NCBI RefSeq assembly: GCF_020149915.1
Contig: NZ_CP083760.1
Location: forward strand, 248,001 to 312,000
DNA: 64,000 bases
DNA from: Candidatus Sulfidibacterium hydrothermale
Lineage (GTDB): Bacteria; Bacteroidota; Bacteroidia; Bacteroidales; F082
Reading direction: 5' to 3'
Positions 1 to 8,498 of this stretch are shown one piece after another; within the stretch, counting starts at the first letter, position 1, and the number at the start of each line of letters is the position of its first letter. The notes under the pieces were generated by a model. The model saw only the letters and a list, made by a program, of their open reading frames with translations. It did not search any database and was not told the DNA's origin. Both the position numbers and the translations under genes were made by a program.

Positions 1-542
1 GCATTATTGTAAGGGTCAATATGAATAACCATCCCTCTGATTCCGGAATGGTTAAACGAAGGCTCGTAATCCAGTTTTTGTTGTAGCGACGGGTAAGGAG
101 CTCCCAGTGTTTCGATGTTCTCGCCCTGTGCCAGCAGAACAGCTGCTTTGGCAAAACGGTGTAATCCCGAAAAGGTATATTTTTCGCTGTCTTGTGGAAT
201 CTCTATGGAATAAACTTTCTCCGGTTTTTTTTCTTTTTCAAAGATCAGGGAAAAAATACCATTATCAGCACCGATAAAATAATGACCGTCGTAAAGTACA
301 GCCAGATGAGGTTCTTCCAAACTTTCTTCTGTATTTACTCCGATAATATGAATGGTTCCTTTCGGAAAATGATGATAAGCATGACGCAGTACGTATGCCG
401 CTTCACGTGTATTGAAATGCGGTATTTTGTGCGTAATGTCCACAATCGTTGCGTTGGGCAAATCTTGTAAAATACGTCCCTTTACCGCTGCCACATAGTA
501 GTCGGTATCACCCCAGTCACTTAACAAAGTAATGATTGCCAT
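1..542 (-). CDS. SAM hydroxide adenosyltransferase (DUF62 family), C-terminus outside window
   Basis: I translated the minus strand from the ATG at 542 and found about 180 residues open to the left edge, so the C-terminal third is missing. The N-terminus reads MAIITLLSDWGDTDYYV and is followed by a VDITH motif and GADNGIFS. These are the signatures of the SAM hydroxide adenosyltransferase (DUF62, formerly SAM hydrolase) family, which splits S-adenosylmethionine to adenosine and methionine. A TAATTTTG box (complement of 580-587) lies about 38 nt upstream and fits this start. The gene is divergent from phoH. The physiological role of the family in Bacteroidota is not settled. Confidence 0.88.
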   Translation of the reverse strand, partial: MAIITLLSDWGDTDYYVAAVKGRILQDLPNATIVDITHKIPHFNTREAAYVLRHAYHHFPKGTIHIIGVNTEESLEEPHLAVLYDGHYFIGADNGIFSLIFEKEKKPEKVYSIEIPQDSEKYTFSGLHRFAKAAVLLAQGENIETLGAPYPSLQQKLDYEPSFNHSGIRGMVIHIDPYNN

Positions 543-579
543 GCTGATTGTACGGATATTAATCGTGTAAATAACTTTT

Positions 580-587
580 CAAAATTA
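580..587 (-). promoter_or_regulatory. Bacteroidota -7 box (TAATTTTG) for the SAM hydroxide adenosyltransferase
   Basis: The complement reads TAATTTTG and matches TAnnTTTG. Expected transcription start is near 573, about 30 nt before the ATG. Confidence 0.5.
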
Positions 588-622
588 AGGAAATTCAGAT
601 AAGTCTGTCCGGTTATTTTTAA

Positions 623-630
623 TAATTTTG
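623..630 (+). promoter_or_regulatory. Bacteroidota -7 box (TAATTTTG) for phoH
   Basis: TAATTTTG lies 40 nt before the phoH ATG. A second, weaker candidate (GACTTTAG, 658-665) sits directly before the ATG and would give a leaderless transcript. Confidence 0.4.
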
Positions 631-669
631 AAACCGCAACAAAGCATCTTTTTTTTCTGACTTTAGCAC

Positions 670-1626
670 ATGAGCGAAAGTATCATTCAGATAGATACCG
701 ATAATCCGGTAGAATTTTTTGGCCCGGGAGACAAATATCTCAATCACATCAAGGCTATTTTTCCCAAACTTAAAATTGTTGTTCGTGGAAATCTGATCAA
801 ACTTATCGGAGAACCGGCCGAGATCGGTGTTTTTGAAAAACGGCTGGAATTATTGCTGGTTTATTTTGACCGGTTTGGCAAGATTACCGAAAAAGCCGTG
901 GAACAGATTATGGAGCAGGATGACGACAGCTTAACGCGTGAACATACGCGTCGGGAAGATGTGCTGGTATATGGTCGTCATGGAAAACTGGTGAAAGCCC
1001 AAACGGCAAATCAGAAAAAAATGGTGGAGAGCATGGATAAAAACGATATGCTTTTTGCTATTGGTCCGGCCGGAACAGGAAAAACATATACTGCCGTGGC
1101 GCTTGCGGTCAGGGCATTAAAAAACAAAGAAGTAAAACGGATTATTCTCACCCGTCCGGCGGTGGAAGCCGGCGAAAGCCTGGGGTTTTTGCCCGGCGAC
1201 ATGAAAGATAAGCTGGATCCGTATTTACAACCGTTGTATGATGCGCTGCGCGATATGCTGCCTACGCAAAAACTGTTATCGTATCTTGAAGACGAAACCA
1301 TTGAAATTGCTCCCTTGGCCTACATGCGTGGCCGCACTTTGGGCAATGTCTTTGCCATCCTTGATGAAGCGCAGAATGCTTCCGAAAGCCAGCTGAAAAT
1401 GTTCTTAACCCGCATGGGTAAAAATTCCAAGTTTATCATTACCGGCGATGTTACCCAAATTGATTTGCCCCGGCATAAAAATTCCGGACTGTTACAAGCC
1501 CAGCAAATTTTAAAAGGAATTAAAGGCATTGATTTTATTTATCTCAACGAAAAAGATATTGTCAGAAATAAACTGGTAACCAAAATAGTTAACGCATATC
1601 AAAAAATCGAAAACCCAAAAAAATGA
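670..1626 (+). CDS. phoH: PhoH family ATPase (YbeZ-like, no PIN domain)
   Basis: This 318-residue protein has a KH-like N-terminal region of about 100 residues. The PhoH P-loop ATPase domain follows: Walker [15 protein letters not shown] near residue 133, Walker B ILDEAQN near residue 230, and the [11 protein letters not shown] sensor motif. PhoH proteins are ATPases linked to RNA metabolism and often sit beside rRNA-processing factors. Here it is followed by purC with a 4-nt stop/start overlap (ATGA at 1623), so the two are probably co-transcribed. A second PhoH-type gene, with a PIN domain, lies at 8499-9833. Confidence 0.93.
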   Translation: MSESIIQIDTDNPVEFFGPGDKYLNHIKAIFPKLKIVVRGNLIKLIGEPAEIGVFEKRLELLLVYFDRFGKITEKAVEQIMEQDDDSLTREHTRREDVLVYGRHGKLVKAQTANQKKMVESMDKNDMLFAIGPAGTGKTYTAVALAVRALKNKEVKRIILTRPAVEAGESLGFLPGDMKDKLDPYLQPLYDALRDMLPTQKLLSYLEDETIEIAPLAYMRGRTLGNVFAILDEAQNASESQLKMFLTRMGKNSKFIITGDVTQIDLPRHKNSGLLQAQQILKGIKGIDFIYLNEKDIVRNKLVTKIVNAYQKIENPKK

Positions 1627-2573
1627 TTTCCCAAGCCATTACCCGGACCGATTTTCGGTTTCCCGGACAAAAAAATGTTTATCACGGTAAAGTACGTGAT
1701 GTGTATAATATTGACGACCGCTATCTGGTCATGATTGCCACCGACCGGATTTCGGCTTTTGATGTGGTATTACCCCGGGGTATTCCGTACAAAGGCCAGG
1801 TGTTAAATCAGATAGCTGCTAAATTTTTAGATGCTACGGCTGATATTGTTCCTAACTGGAAACTGGCTACTCCCGATCCGATGGTTACCGTAGGACGATA
1901 CTGTAAACCTTTTCCGGTGGAAATGATCATTCGTGGTTATCTGACCGGAAGCTCCTGGCGCAGTTATAAAAAGGGGGCTCGTGAAATTTGCGGCGTACCT
2001 ATCCCGGACGGAATGAAAGAACATCAGCGCTTTCCCGAGCCTATAATTACTCCGACAACCAAAGCCGAAGAAGGGCATGACGAAGACATCTCAAAAGAAG
2101 AAATTATCCGGCAAGGACTGGTTTCGGAAGAAGATTATGCTTTGCTTGAGAAGTACACCCGCGCTCTTTTTGAACGCGGAAGCCGGATGGCTGCCGAAAA
2201 AGGGTTGATTTTGGTAGATACGAAATACGAATTTGGCAAAGCCGACGGGAAAATCTATCTGATTGATGAAATCCATACCCCCGACTCTTCGCGTTATTTT
2301 TACGCTGACGGGTATGAAGAGAATTTCAAAAAAGGACTGCCACAACGCCAGCTTTCCAAAGAATTTGTCCGTGAATGGCTGATGGAAAACGGTTTTCAAG
2401 GACAATCCGGACAAAAAGTTCCGGAAATGACCGATGAGTTGGTGGAAAGTATTTCAGAACGGTATATTGAATTATACGAGAAAATTACCGGCGAAAAATT
2501 TCAAAAAGCCACTTCAGATAACGTTTTGGCACGGATTGAAAAAAATGTTCTCCATTTTCTGGCCTCTTCCTGA
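1623..2573 (+). CDS. purC: Phosphoribosylaminoimidazole-succinocarboxamide synthase
   Basis: SAICAR synthetase joins aspartate to CAIR in step 8 of purine synthesis, using ATP. The 316-residue chain carries the family opening KVRDVY near residue 23, TDRISAFDV near residue 40, RGYLTGSSW near residue 105 and LVDTKYEFG near residue 200. The length fits the longer form of the family, which has an extended C-terminal part, rather than the roughly 240-residue enterobacterial form. It overlaps the phoH stop by 4 nt and is the only purine gene in the window. Confidence 0.96.
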   Translation: MISQAITRTDFRFPGQKNVYHGKVRDVYNIDDRYLVMIATDRISAFDVVLPRGIPYKGQVLNQIAAKFLDATADIVPNWKLATPDPMVTVGRYCKPFPVEMIIRGYLTGSSWRSYKKGAREICGVPIPDGMKEHQRFPEPIITPTTKAEEGHDEDISKEEIIRQGLVSEEDYALLEKYTRALFERGSRMAAEKGLILVDTKYEFGKADGKIYLIDEIHTPDSSRYFYADGYEENFKKGLPQRQLSKEFVREWLMENGFQGQSGQKVPEMTDELVESISERYIELYEKITGEKFQKATSDNVLARIEKNVLHFLASS

Positions 2574-2646
2574 AAATCATGTTAAACCGGAGGCTTACCG
2601 GTTGATTTAAATTTTGTTAAAACAACAAATATCTCCATCAATTGTT

Positions 2647-2654
2647 TAGCTTTG
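2647..2654 (+). promoter_or_regulatory. -7 box (TAGCTTTG) for the TlpA-like lipoprotein
   Basis: TAGCTTTG matches TAnnTTTG, 38 nt before the ATG at 2692. No -33 TTG at the usual 19-21 nt spacing was seen. Confidence 0.45.
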
Positions 2655-2691
2655 CAATTCATTACATTTTAATATTAAAATTTTGTATATC

Positions 2692-3816
2692 ATGCGGAAA
2701 ATCATTCAAACAGTCGGACTTTTATCTTTGGCTTTACTGATTTTTGCTTCCTGCCAAAATACCCCCAAGGGAGATCAGTACACCATTACCATGCACATTA
2801 AAGACCTGAAACAAAACGTGAAGGTTATTATGCAAAAACGTAAGGATGGAAAGTGGATCAAAAAAGATTCGATCATACTCAAAAACGGACAAGGCGTGTT
2901 TAAAGGGCATGTTGATCAACCCGAACTTTATTACCTGACTATCAAAAAGTTTATGGCTTACATCCCGGTTTGGGTTGAAAACAGTAACATTACAGTGGAT
3001 GCCAGTTTGCGTAACCTGCGTCACCCGGTAATCAAAGGTTCCAAAGCCCAGACTGCTTTTGATGCTTATGCCGATTCCACCAAAAAATTCATGGAGAAAG
3101 AAAGGGTTCTCGGAATGAAATACAGCCAGGCCCGCATACGTAAGGATGAAAAAACCATGAAGGATTTGGAAGACCAGTATAATCAGATTGAAAAAGACCG
3201 CGTGGATTATATGCTCGGATATGTTAAAAGACACAACAAAAGCGTTGTTTCGCCTTATATCATTATGAGTAACTCTTACGGTTTGTCATTGAAACAACTT
3301 GAAGAAGCCGTAAATTCACTGGATGCTGCCAGCATGAAAAACAATGAATATTATCAATATCTGAAAAAACGGGTGGCCACATTAAAACGGGTAGCCGTAG
3401 GACAGCCGTATGTTGATTTTACCCTGAATAATCCTGACGGAAAACCAATTTCCCTCTCTTCGGTGGTGAAAACACACAAATATACATTGGTTGATTTTTG
3501 GGCTTCATGGTGTATGCCTTGCCGTGCCGAGAATCCCAATGTGGTAAAAGCGTATAACGAATTTAAAGATAAAGGATTTACTGTTTTTGGTGTTTCTTTT
3601 GATAAAGATCATGATAAATGGGTAGCAGCCATTAAAAAAGACGGCTTGACCTGGCCCCAGGTTTCCGACTTGAAATTCTGGAGCTCTGAAGCCGGTAAAT
3701 TATATGGTGTTCAATCCATTCCGCATAATGTACTGATTGGTCCTGATGGAAAAATCGTTGCAGAAAATCTTCGTGGACAGGCTTTGGTCGATACCCTGAA
3801 GAACCTTCTGAAATAA
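2692..3816 (+). CDS. TlpA-like thiol-disulfide oxidoreductase lipoprotein (DUF4369 + thioredoxin fold)
   Basis: I start at the ATG at 2692; a TTG 9 nt upstream is possible but would add only three residues. The 374-residue protein begins with a lipoprotein signal ending in LLIFASCQN, so Cys is the likely lipidated residue. An N-terminal DUF4369-type beta domain spans roughly residues 30-130, followed by a helical linker. A C-terminal TlpA/AhpC-TSA thioredoxin fold has the active site WASWCMPC near residue 273 and the cis-Pro loop SIPHN. The likely role is redox exchange with envelope proteins from the periplasmic side. It is monocistronic and followed by a strong hairpin terminator. Confidence 0.9.
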   Translation: MRKIIQTVGLLSLALLIFASCQNTPKGDQYTITMHIKDLKQNVKVIMQKRKDGKWIKKDSIILKNGQGVFKGHVDQPELYYLTIKKFMAYIPVWVENSNITVDASLRNLRHPVIKGSKAQTAFDAYADSTKKFMEKERVLGMKYSQARIRKDEKTMKDLEDQYNQIEKDRVDYMLGYVKRHNKSVVSPYIIMSNSYGLSLKQLEEAVNSLDAASMKNNEYYQYLKKRVATLKRVAVGQPYVDFTLNNPDGKPISLSSVVKTHKYTLVDFWASWCMPCRAENPNVVKAYNEFKDKGFTVFGVSFDKDHDKWVAAIKKDGLTWPQVSDLKFWSSEAGKLYGVQSIPHNVLIGPDGKIVAENLRGQALVDTLKNLLK

Positions 3817-3836
3817 GACTTTATCGTTTAATCTTC

Positions 3837-3868
3837 AAAAAAACCTGCCTGAAAAGGTGGGTTTTTTT
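3837..3868 (+). terminator. Rho-independent terminator after the TlpA-like gene
   Basis: A 13-bp stem with two wobble pairs runs from 3837-3849 to 3856-3868, with loop TGAAAA and a terminal run of seven T. The mirrored A run may also make it work on the other strand. Confidence 0.8.
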
Positions 3869-3915
3869 GTTTTTAGCGTAAAAGCGGATCGTCACAAAAG
3901 TTGTTCAAATAATTT

Positions 3916-3923
3916 TAACTTTG
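3916..3923 (+). promoter_or_regulatory. -7 box (TAACTTTG) for the M20 amidohydrolase
   Basis: TAACTTTG ends 17 nt before the GTG at 3941. It lies inside the longer upstream reading frame and so argues against the more upstream start. Confidence 0.5.
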
Positions 3924-3940
3924 CCATAAACCGATATACA

Positions 3941-5131
3941 GTGATTTCCATTCAAGAAATAAAATTAGCGGTATCAGCATTTTCTGATGAGTTAGTCCGG
4001 ATGCGCCGTCATTTGCATGCCCATCCTGAGCTTAGTTTTCAGGAGAAAGAAACAGCAGCCTGGATTTCGCAAAAGTTAGCATCATGGGGAATTTCCCATC
4101 AAACCGGTGTGGCCGGATACGGAATTGTAGGGGTGATAAAAGGAAAAAATCCCGGTAAAAAAGTGGTTGCTCTCCGGGCGGATATCGATGCTCTGCCCAT
4201 TGAAGAGATGTCCCCGGTAGAGTATAAGTCGCAGAACAAAGGGGTGATGCATGCCTGTGGTCATGATGTGCATACGACTTGTTTGTTGGGTGCGCTTAAA
4301 ATATTGAATGACCGGAGAGAATTTTTTGAAGGTTCGGTTAAATTCCTTTTTCAGCCGGCCGAAGAAAAACTGCCTGGAGGTGCTGTGCAAATGATCAAAG
4401 CCGGAGTTTTGGAAAATCCTGCGGTGAACATCATGCTGGGACAGCATGTTTATCCTGATTTGGAAACCGGAAAGGTAGGATTTCGCCAGGGGCGTTATAT
4501 GGCTTCCACCGACGAGATTCATCTGACCATTCGCGGAAAAGGCGGACATGCCGCCATGCCTGACCAAATTGACGATCCGGTGCTGGCTATGGCTGAAATC
4601 CTGGTATCATTGCAAACGGTGGTCAGCCGGAAAACACCACCTGATATTCCTTGTGTTTTATCATTTGGAGCAGTAAAAGCAGACGGAGCGACCAACGTAA
4701 TTCCGTCGGAAGTATTGGTTCATGGTACTTTTCGCACTTTTGACGAAGAGTGGAGAAAAACGGCTCATCGGCTTATTATCCAAAAAGCAGAAGCCATTGC
4801 ACAGGCTCACGGATGTTCTTGTGAAGTGGTTATTGATAAGGGATATCCTTTTGTGGAAAATGATCCGGAAGTAACCGTGCGGGCTCAAAAAGCAGCAGAA
4901 GAATTTCTTGGAAAAGAGAATGTGGTGGATCTTGACATCCGGATGACGGCAGAAGATTTTGGCTATTTTGCCCAGGCTGTTCCCTCCTGCTTTTATCGTT
5001 TAGGCACGCGGAATGAAAAAAAAGGAATTACAGCCGGATTGCATCATCCCCGTTTTGATGTGGATGAAAAAAGTCTGGAAACCGGTACCGGATTGCTGGT
5101 GTGGGAAACACTGTCACAACTGAACGGATAA
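3941..5131 (+). CDS. M20D family amidohydrolase (N-acyl-L-amino-acid amidohydrolase / IAA-amino acid hydrolase type)
   Basis: I start at GTG 3941 (ISIQEIKL), giving 396 residues. The longer frame from 3857 would place the terminator tail and promoter inside the gene. The family opening RRHLHAHPELSFQE, the metal-binding MHACGHDVH, FLFQPAEE, and the late TAGLHHPRFD block identify an M20D metallopeptidase. These enzymes hydrolyse N-acyl amino acids or amino-acid conjugates using two metal ions. The substrate cannot be read from the sequence. It lies 3 nt before mtnA, so they probably form one operon. Confidence 0.9.
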   Translation: MISIQEIKLAVSAFSDELVRMRRHLHAHPELSFQEKETAAWISQKLASWGISHQTGVAGYGIVGVIKGKNPGKKVVALRADIDALPIEEMSPVEYKSQNKGVMHACGHDVHTTCLLGALKILNDRREFFEGSVKFLFQPAEEKLPGGAVQMIKAGVLENPAVNIMLGQHVYPDLETGKVGFRQGRYMASTDEIHLTIRGKGGHAAMPDQIDDPVLAMAEILVSLQTVVSRKTPPDIPCVLSFGAVKADGATNVIPSEVLVHGTFRTFDEEWRKTAHRLIIQKAEAIAQAHGCSCEVVIDKGYPFVENDPEVTVRAQKAAEEFLGKENVVDLDIRMTAEDFGYFAQAVPSCFYRLGTRNEKKGITAGLHHPRFDVDEKSLETGTGLLVWETLSQLNG

Positions 5132-5134
5132 ATC

Positions 5135-6181
5135 ATGAAAGTGGAAGGCAAAACATACAAGACAGTATGGATGGAAGGAACTTCCGTTTTTATGATTCAG
5201 CAAAACCTGTTGCCGTTTCAGTTTAAAATTCACGAATGTAAAACCTATTGGGATACCTGCATTGCCATTACTGATATGGTTGTACGCGGAGCGGGAGCCA
5301 TCGGGGCAGCAGCCGGTTTTGCCATGGCCCAGGCTTTTCTGACCATCAATACCAAAGAACGGCTGAAAATGATCCGTGAAGCCCGGAGCGATATTGAAAA
5401 TACAAGACCCACGGCCAGAAATCTGTTTTATGCTGTGGATCGGGTGTATCGTGCCGGACTGGAACACACGGAAAAAGCAGTGGAAGAAGCCTTTGCTGTA
5501 GCTCGCGAAGACGAAGAAAACTCTAAAGCCATCGGCGTTTTTGGCAGCACGCTCTTTGGCGAAAAAACCAATATTTTAACCCATTGTAATGCCGGCTGGC
5601 TGGCTTTTGTGGATTACGGTACTGCGCTGGCACCGGTGTATCTTGCCCATGAACAGGGGAAAAAAGTTTTTGTGTATGTGGATGAAACCCGTCCGCGTGC
5701 CCAGGGTGGGCGACTTACGGCATGGGAACTGAAAAACGCCGACGTTCCTCATGTGATTATTCCGGATAATGCTGCTGCCACATTGATGGCTCAGGGAAAA
5801 ATTGATGTGGTGATCACCGGAGCCGACCGTATTGCCTCCAACGGCGATACAGCCAACAAAATCGGAACCCTCGACCGGGCCATTCTGGCCAAAGAATTTG
5901 GTGTTCCGTTTTATATAGCAGCTCCGACATCTACATTCGATATGGAATGTAATACCGGTAAGGAAATACCTATCGAAAAACGTTCGCAGGACGAAGTATT
6001 GTTTCAAACCGGGGTCGACGACAATGGAAACAGAGTCAAAATACGGGTATGCTCTCCCGGCTCAGGAGCTTTTAATCCGGCTTTTGATGTTACGCCAGCC
6101 CAATACATTACCGGCATTATCACCGAAAAGGGAATCGTAAAAGCCGATAAATTGTCTATCCAAAAATTAATGGAAAGCTAA
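5135..6181 (+). CDS. mtnA: S-methyl-5-thioribose-1-phosphate isomerase
   Basis: This 348-residue enzyme converts methylthioribose-1-phosphate to methylthioribulose-1-phosphate in the methionine salvage pathway. It is recognised by VRGAGAIGAAAGF near residue 48, THCNAGWLA near residue 148, VDETRPRAQGGRLTAWEL near residue 183 and TGADRIASNGDTANKIGT near residue 230. The Cys of HCNAG and Asp of GADRIA are the conserved catalytic residues. No other salvage gene (mtnN, mtnK, mtnB) is present nearby. The related eIF2B-type ribose-1,5-bisphosphate isomerases are the main alternative, but the motif set favours MtnA. Confidence 0.92.
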   Translation: MKVEGKTYKTVWMEGTSVFMIQQNLLPFQFKIHECKTYWDTCIAITDMVVRGAGAIGAAAGFAMAQAFLTINTKERLKMIREARSDIENTRPTARNLFYAVDRVYRAGLEHTEKAVEEAFAVAREDEENSKAIGVFGSTLFGEKTNILTHCNAGWLAFVDYGTALAPVYLAHEQGKKVFVYVDETRPRAQGGRLTAWELKNADVPHVIIPDNAAATLMAQGKIDVVITGADRIASNGDTANKIGTLDRAILAKEFGVPFYIAAPTSTFDMECNTGKEIPIEKRSQDEVLFQTGVDDNGNRVKIRVCSPGSGAFNPAFDVTPAQYITGIITEKGIVKADKLSIQKLMES

Positions 6182-6200
6182 AATAGCTGGCCAGCCTCTT

Positions 6201-7358
6201 TTAAGACAAAACGACCTCTTCTGTTTTTTTTCTGTAAAAATGTTTTACTGTATTTTGAAGTTTTCTGGTATTTTCTGCCAGGCGAAAATTTTCATATTCT
6301 GTTATCATTTCGTGTAAAACAGCTTTTACCGATTGTATTTTTTCCGTTTTGTAAGCATTACTTCCGGCAAAAACAAAACCATTTTTCAACTTTCCTTTAG
6401 CCGCATTAATCAGTGCCAGCGAGATACAGTAAGGGGCTTTTTTATAATCACAGGTTTTCAGACATTTCCAGGGACAGTTCACCGGATTTCTTTTTCCGGC
6501 CGCAACGTCCTGCAAAAATTTGTTGTTAATAGCCCTGCCCGGCAAGCCGACCGGACTATCGATTAAGACAATGTCTTCCGGTGTACTGTTTACATAAGCT
6601 TCTTTAAAAGCAACCGAAGCATCACATTCAAAAGTAGGAACAAGCCGTGTTCCAATCTGTACCCCGCGGGCTCCGAGTTTCATCAGCCGAAACATATCGG
6701 CCCCCGTATAAATTCCGCCGGCTGCAATAACAGGGATTTCTCTTCCAAATCGCAATTCAAAAGGCTTAAGTGCTGCGATTACAGAAGGTAAAATGTTTTC
6801 CAGTAAATAATCCGGATGAACGATTTGTTGTTTTTTATAACCCAGATGTCCTCCGGCTTTCGGTCCTTCTACCACTACCGCATCCGGAATAACGCCGTAA
6901 TGTGTTTCCCAATAACGAAAAATCAGTCCGGCCGCTTTTCCGGAAGAAACAATGGGGAGAAACTTTGTTCTGTTTTCCTCTTTTTTATCTTTAATAACAC
7001 TATCGGGCATGCGTATCGGAAGTCCGGCTCCTGAGATGATCAGATCCGCTTTTTCTTCGACAGCCACGGTCAAATGATCCTCGTAATCCGACAAAGCCAC
7101 CATAATGTTTACACCAATAATACCATCGGTTTTTTCTCTGGCTTTTCTGATCTCTTCACGCAACGCCATCTGATTGGCATTTCTGAAATTTTTTGAAAAA
7201 TCGGGCATCAGCATGCCAATACTGGCCGATGAAATAATTCCGATTCCCCCTTCATTGGCGACAGCCGAAGCCAGACCGGATAAAGAAACAGCTACCCCCA
7301 TTCCGCCTTGTATAATCGGAAGTTTTGCGCTGAGGTCTCCTATTTGTAATCCATTCAT
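6201..7358 (-). CDS. Nitronate monooxygenase / 2-nitropropane dioxygenase-like flavoprotein
   Basis: This 385-residue TIM-barrel flavoprotein opens with LPIIQGGMGVAVS, the FMN phosphate and substrate loop of the nitronate monooxygenase family. It continues with a GGHLGY motif near residue 168, VIAAGGIYTG near residue 210 and GARGVQIGTRLVPT near residue 230. A cysteine-containing stretch (CPWKCLKTCDYKKAPYC) near residue 295 is unusual and could bind a metal or cluster; it resembles extensions in some Bacteroidota and clostridial homologues. Known members oxidise alkyl nitronates, but many related proteins are enoyl-ACP reductases or of unknown substrate. Confidence 0.85.
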   Translation of the reverse strand: MNGLQIGDLSAKLPIIQGGMGVAVSLSGLASAVANEGGIGIISSASIGMLMPDFSKNFRNANQMALREEIRKAREKTDGIIGVNIMVALSDYEDHLTVAVEEKADLIISGAGLPIRMPDSVIKDKKEENRTKFLPIVSSGKAAGLIFRYWETHYGVIPDAVVVEGPKAGGHLGYKKQQIVHPDYLLENILPSVIAALKPFELRFGREIPVIAAGGIYTGADMFRLMKLGARGVQIGTRLVPTFECDASVAFKEAYVNSTPEDIVLIDSPVGLPGRAINNKFLQDVAAGKRNPVNCPWKCLKTCDYKKAPYCISLALINAAKGKLKNGFVFAGSNAYKTEKIQSVKAVLHEMITEYENFRLAENTRKLQNTVKHFYRKKTEEVVLS

Positions 7359-7383
7359 AAATAACCTGCTTTTTATTTTTTAG

Positions 7384-7391
7384 CAAAACTA
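7384..7391 (-). promoter_or_regulatory. -7 box (TAGTTTTG) for the nitronate monooxygenase
   Basis: The complement of 7384-7391 is TAGTTTTG, 26 nt upstream of the start at 7358. Confidence 0.5.
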
Positions 7392-7514
7392 AGGGCATAG
7401 GCAACCGGTACATTTTTTTAGGGTTTAAACAAAGCAAATTAGGGACGGAAAACCAGTTTAGGGATAAAAATGTAAATACAGGGATGAATGACAAGAAGCT
7501 TTTCCGGAAAAAAA

Positions 7515-8369
7515 TCAAACCTGATAAAATATTTCTTTAAAAGGCACAATATATTTCCGGGAGACCGACAAGGCATGTTCCTCTTCGCCCACGTAAAGTA
7601 CATATCCCTGGGAATTGCCTTCTAACCGTTTGATTTGATTGATGTTAACAAGAAAAGCGCGATGACACCGGAAAATAAAAGGGTACTCTTTACTGGCTTC
7701 CTCTGCACGTTTTAAAGTACAGCGTACCAGCCGCGAGCGTGTTTTATCGCGGTCTTGCCAAAAAACTTCGATGTAGTTGTTGGCCGAACGTATGTACAAA
7801 AGCTGGTTAACATCTACCGAAAAATCATCTTTTTCATAATCCGATTTTAAATGAATTACTTTCGGCGAAGGTTTGGCTTTTTCTTCAAGATAACGGTTCA
7901 GTTCCAATGCCGATTGCAAATGAAGCCTCAATAAACGGGTACGGTTATACGGAACCAGAATACTGACCGGAATGGCACTTATAATTAATATTTTTACCAA
8001 AATGTAAAAGCTGAAACTGAAATATCCAATCAGTTGAAAATAGACAAAAGAAGCAGAGGCAATAGTAAAAATAATCCAAAGGTTCCAGAAAATCTCTTTC
8101 AATACGGTCCATCTCTGAAATAGGCGGGTGTCAGACAAAAAAGCAGGGATAAGCAACAGGTTTACACTAAGTCCGAGAAAAATAACCACAATTAATCCAC
8201 CGATCAAAGAATATTTTTCCTGTGTGTTTAATGCTTTAATATCAAATGGCTGGAAGAGATAAAACAACAAAAACAATATCAGGCTAATGACAAAAATAAG
8301 CTTTGTATTTTGCTTTAAATCATCATTAAAAGGGTAGGACTTTTTCAGAAATTCGAACCACTTTGCCAT
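7515..8369 (-). CDS. Membrane-anchored LytTR-family transcriptional regulator
   Basis: This 284-residue protein has four predicted membrane segments in the first 150 residues (for example LIFVISLILFLLFYLF). They are followed by a LytTR DNA-binding domain at about 185-284, recognised by LLYIRSANNYIEVF, RCTLKRAEE, FIFRCHRAFLVNINQI and a final ALSVSRKYIVPFKEIF. There is no receiver domain and no kinase gene next to it, so the membrane part probably senses the signal directly or recruits a partner. Target genes cannot be named. It is a single transcription unit with its own -7 box. Confidence 0.88.
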   Translation of the reverse strand: MAKWFEFLKKSYPFNDDLKQNTKLIFVISLILFLLFYLFQPFDIKALNTQEKYSLIGGLIVVIFLGLSVNLLLIPAFLSDTRLFQRWTVLKEIFWNLWIIFTIASASFVYFQLIGYFSFSFYILVKILIISAIPVSILVPYNRTRLLRLHLQSALELNRYLEEKAKPSPKVIHLKSDYEKDDFSVDVNQLLYIRSANNYIEVFWQDRDKTRSRLVRCTLKRAEEASKEYPFIFRCHRAFLVNINQIKRLEGNSQGYVLYVGEEEHALSVSRKYIVPFKEIFYQV

Positions 8370-8404
8370 GAATATATATTTTAAACCGGTTAGGTTATTC
8401 GTTG

Positions 8405-8412
8405 CAAAAGTA
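8405..8412 (-). promoter_or_regulatory. -7 box (TACTTTTG) for the LytTR regulator
   Basis: The complement reads TACTTTTG, 36 nt upstream of the LytTR start at 8369. Confidence 0.5.
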
Positions 8413-8498
8413 GAAAAAGAAAAGCTCGTTGAACAAAACAGCTACAAAACAAAAATACAGATTTATTATTTGACGGTAATACCGCAGGTTTAAAAGTA

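Noticed and set aside
192-470. 92-codon ORF on the plus strand
   Set aside because: It is antisense to the SAM hydroxide adenosyltransferase, whose own frame has clear family motifs; the ORF product is low-complexity.
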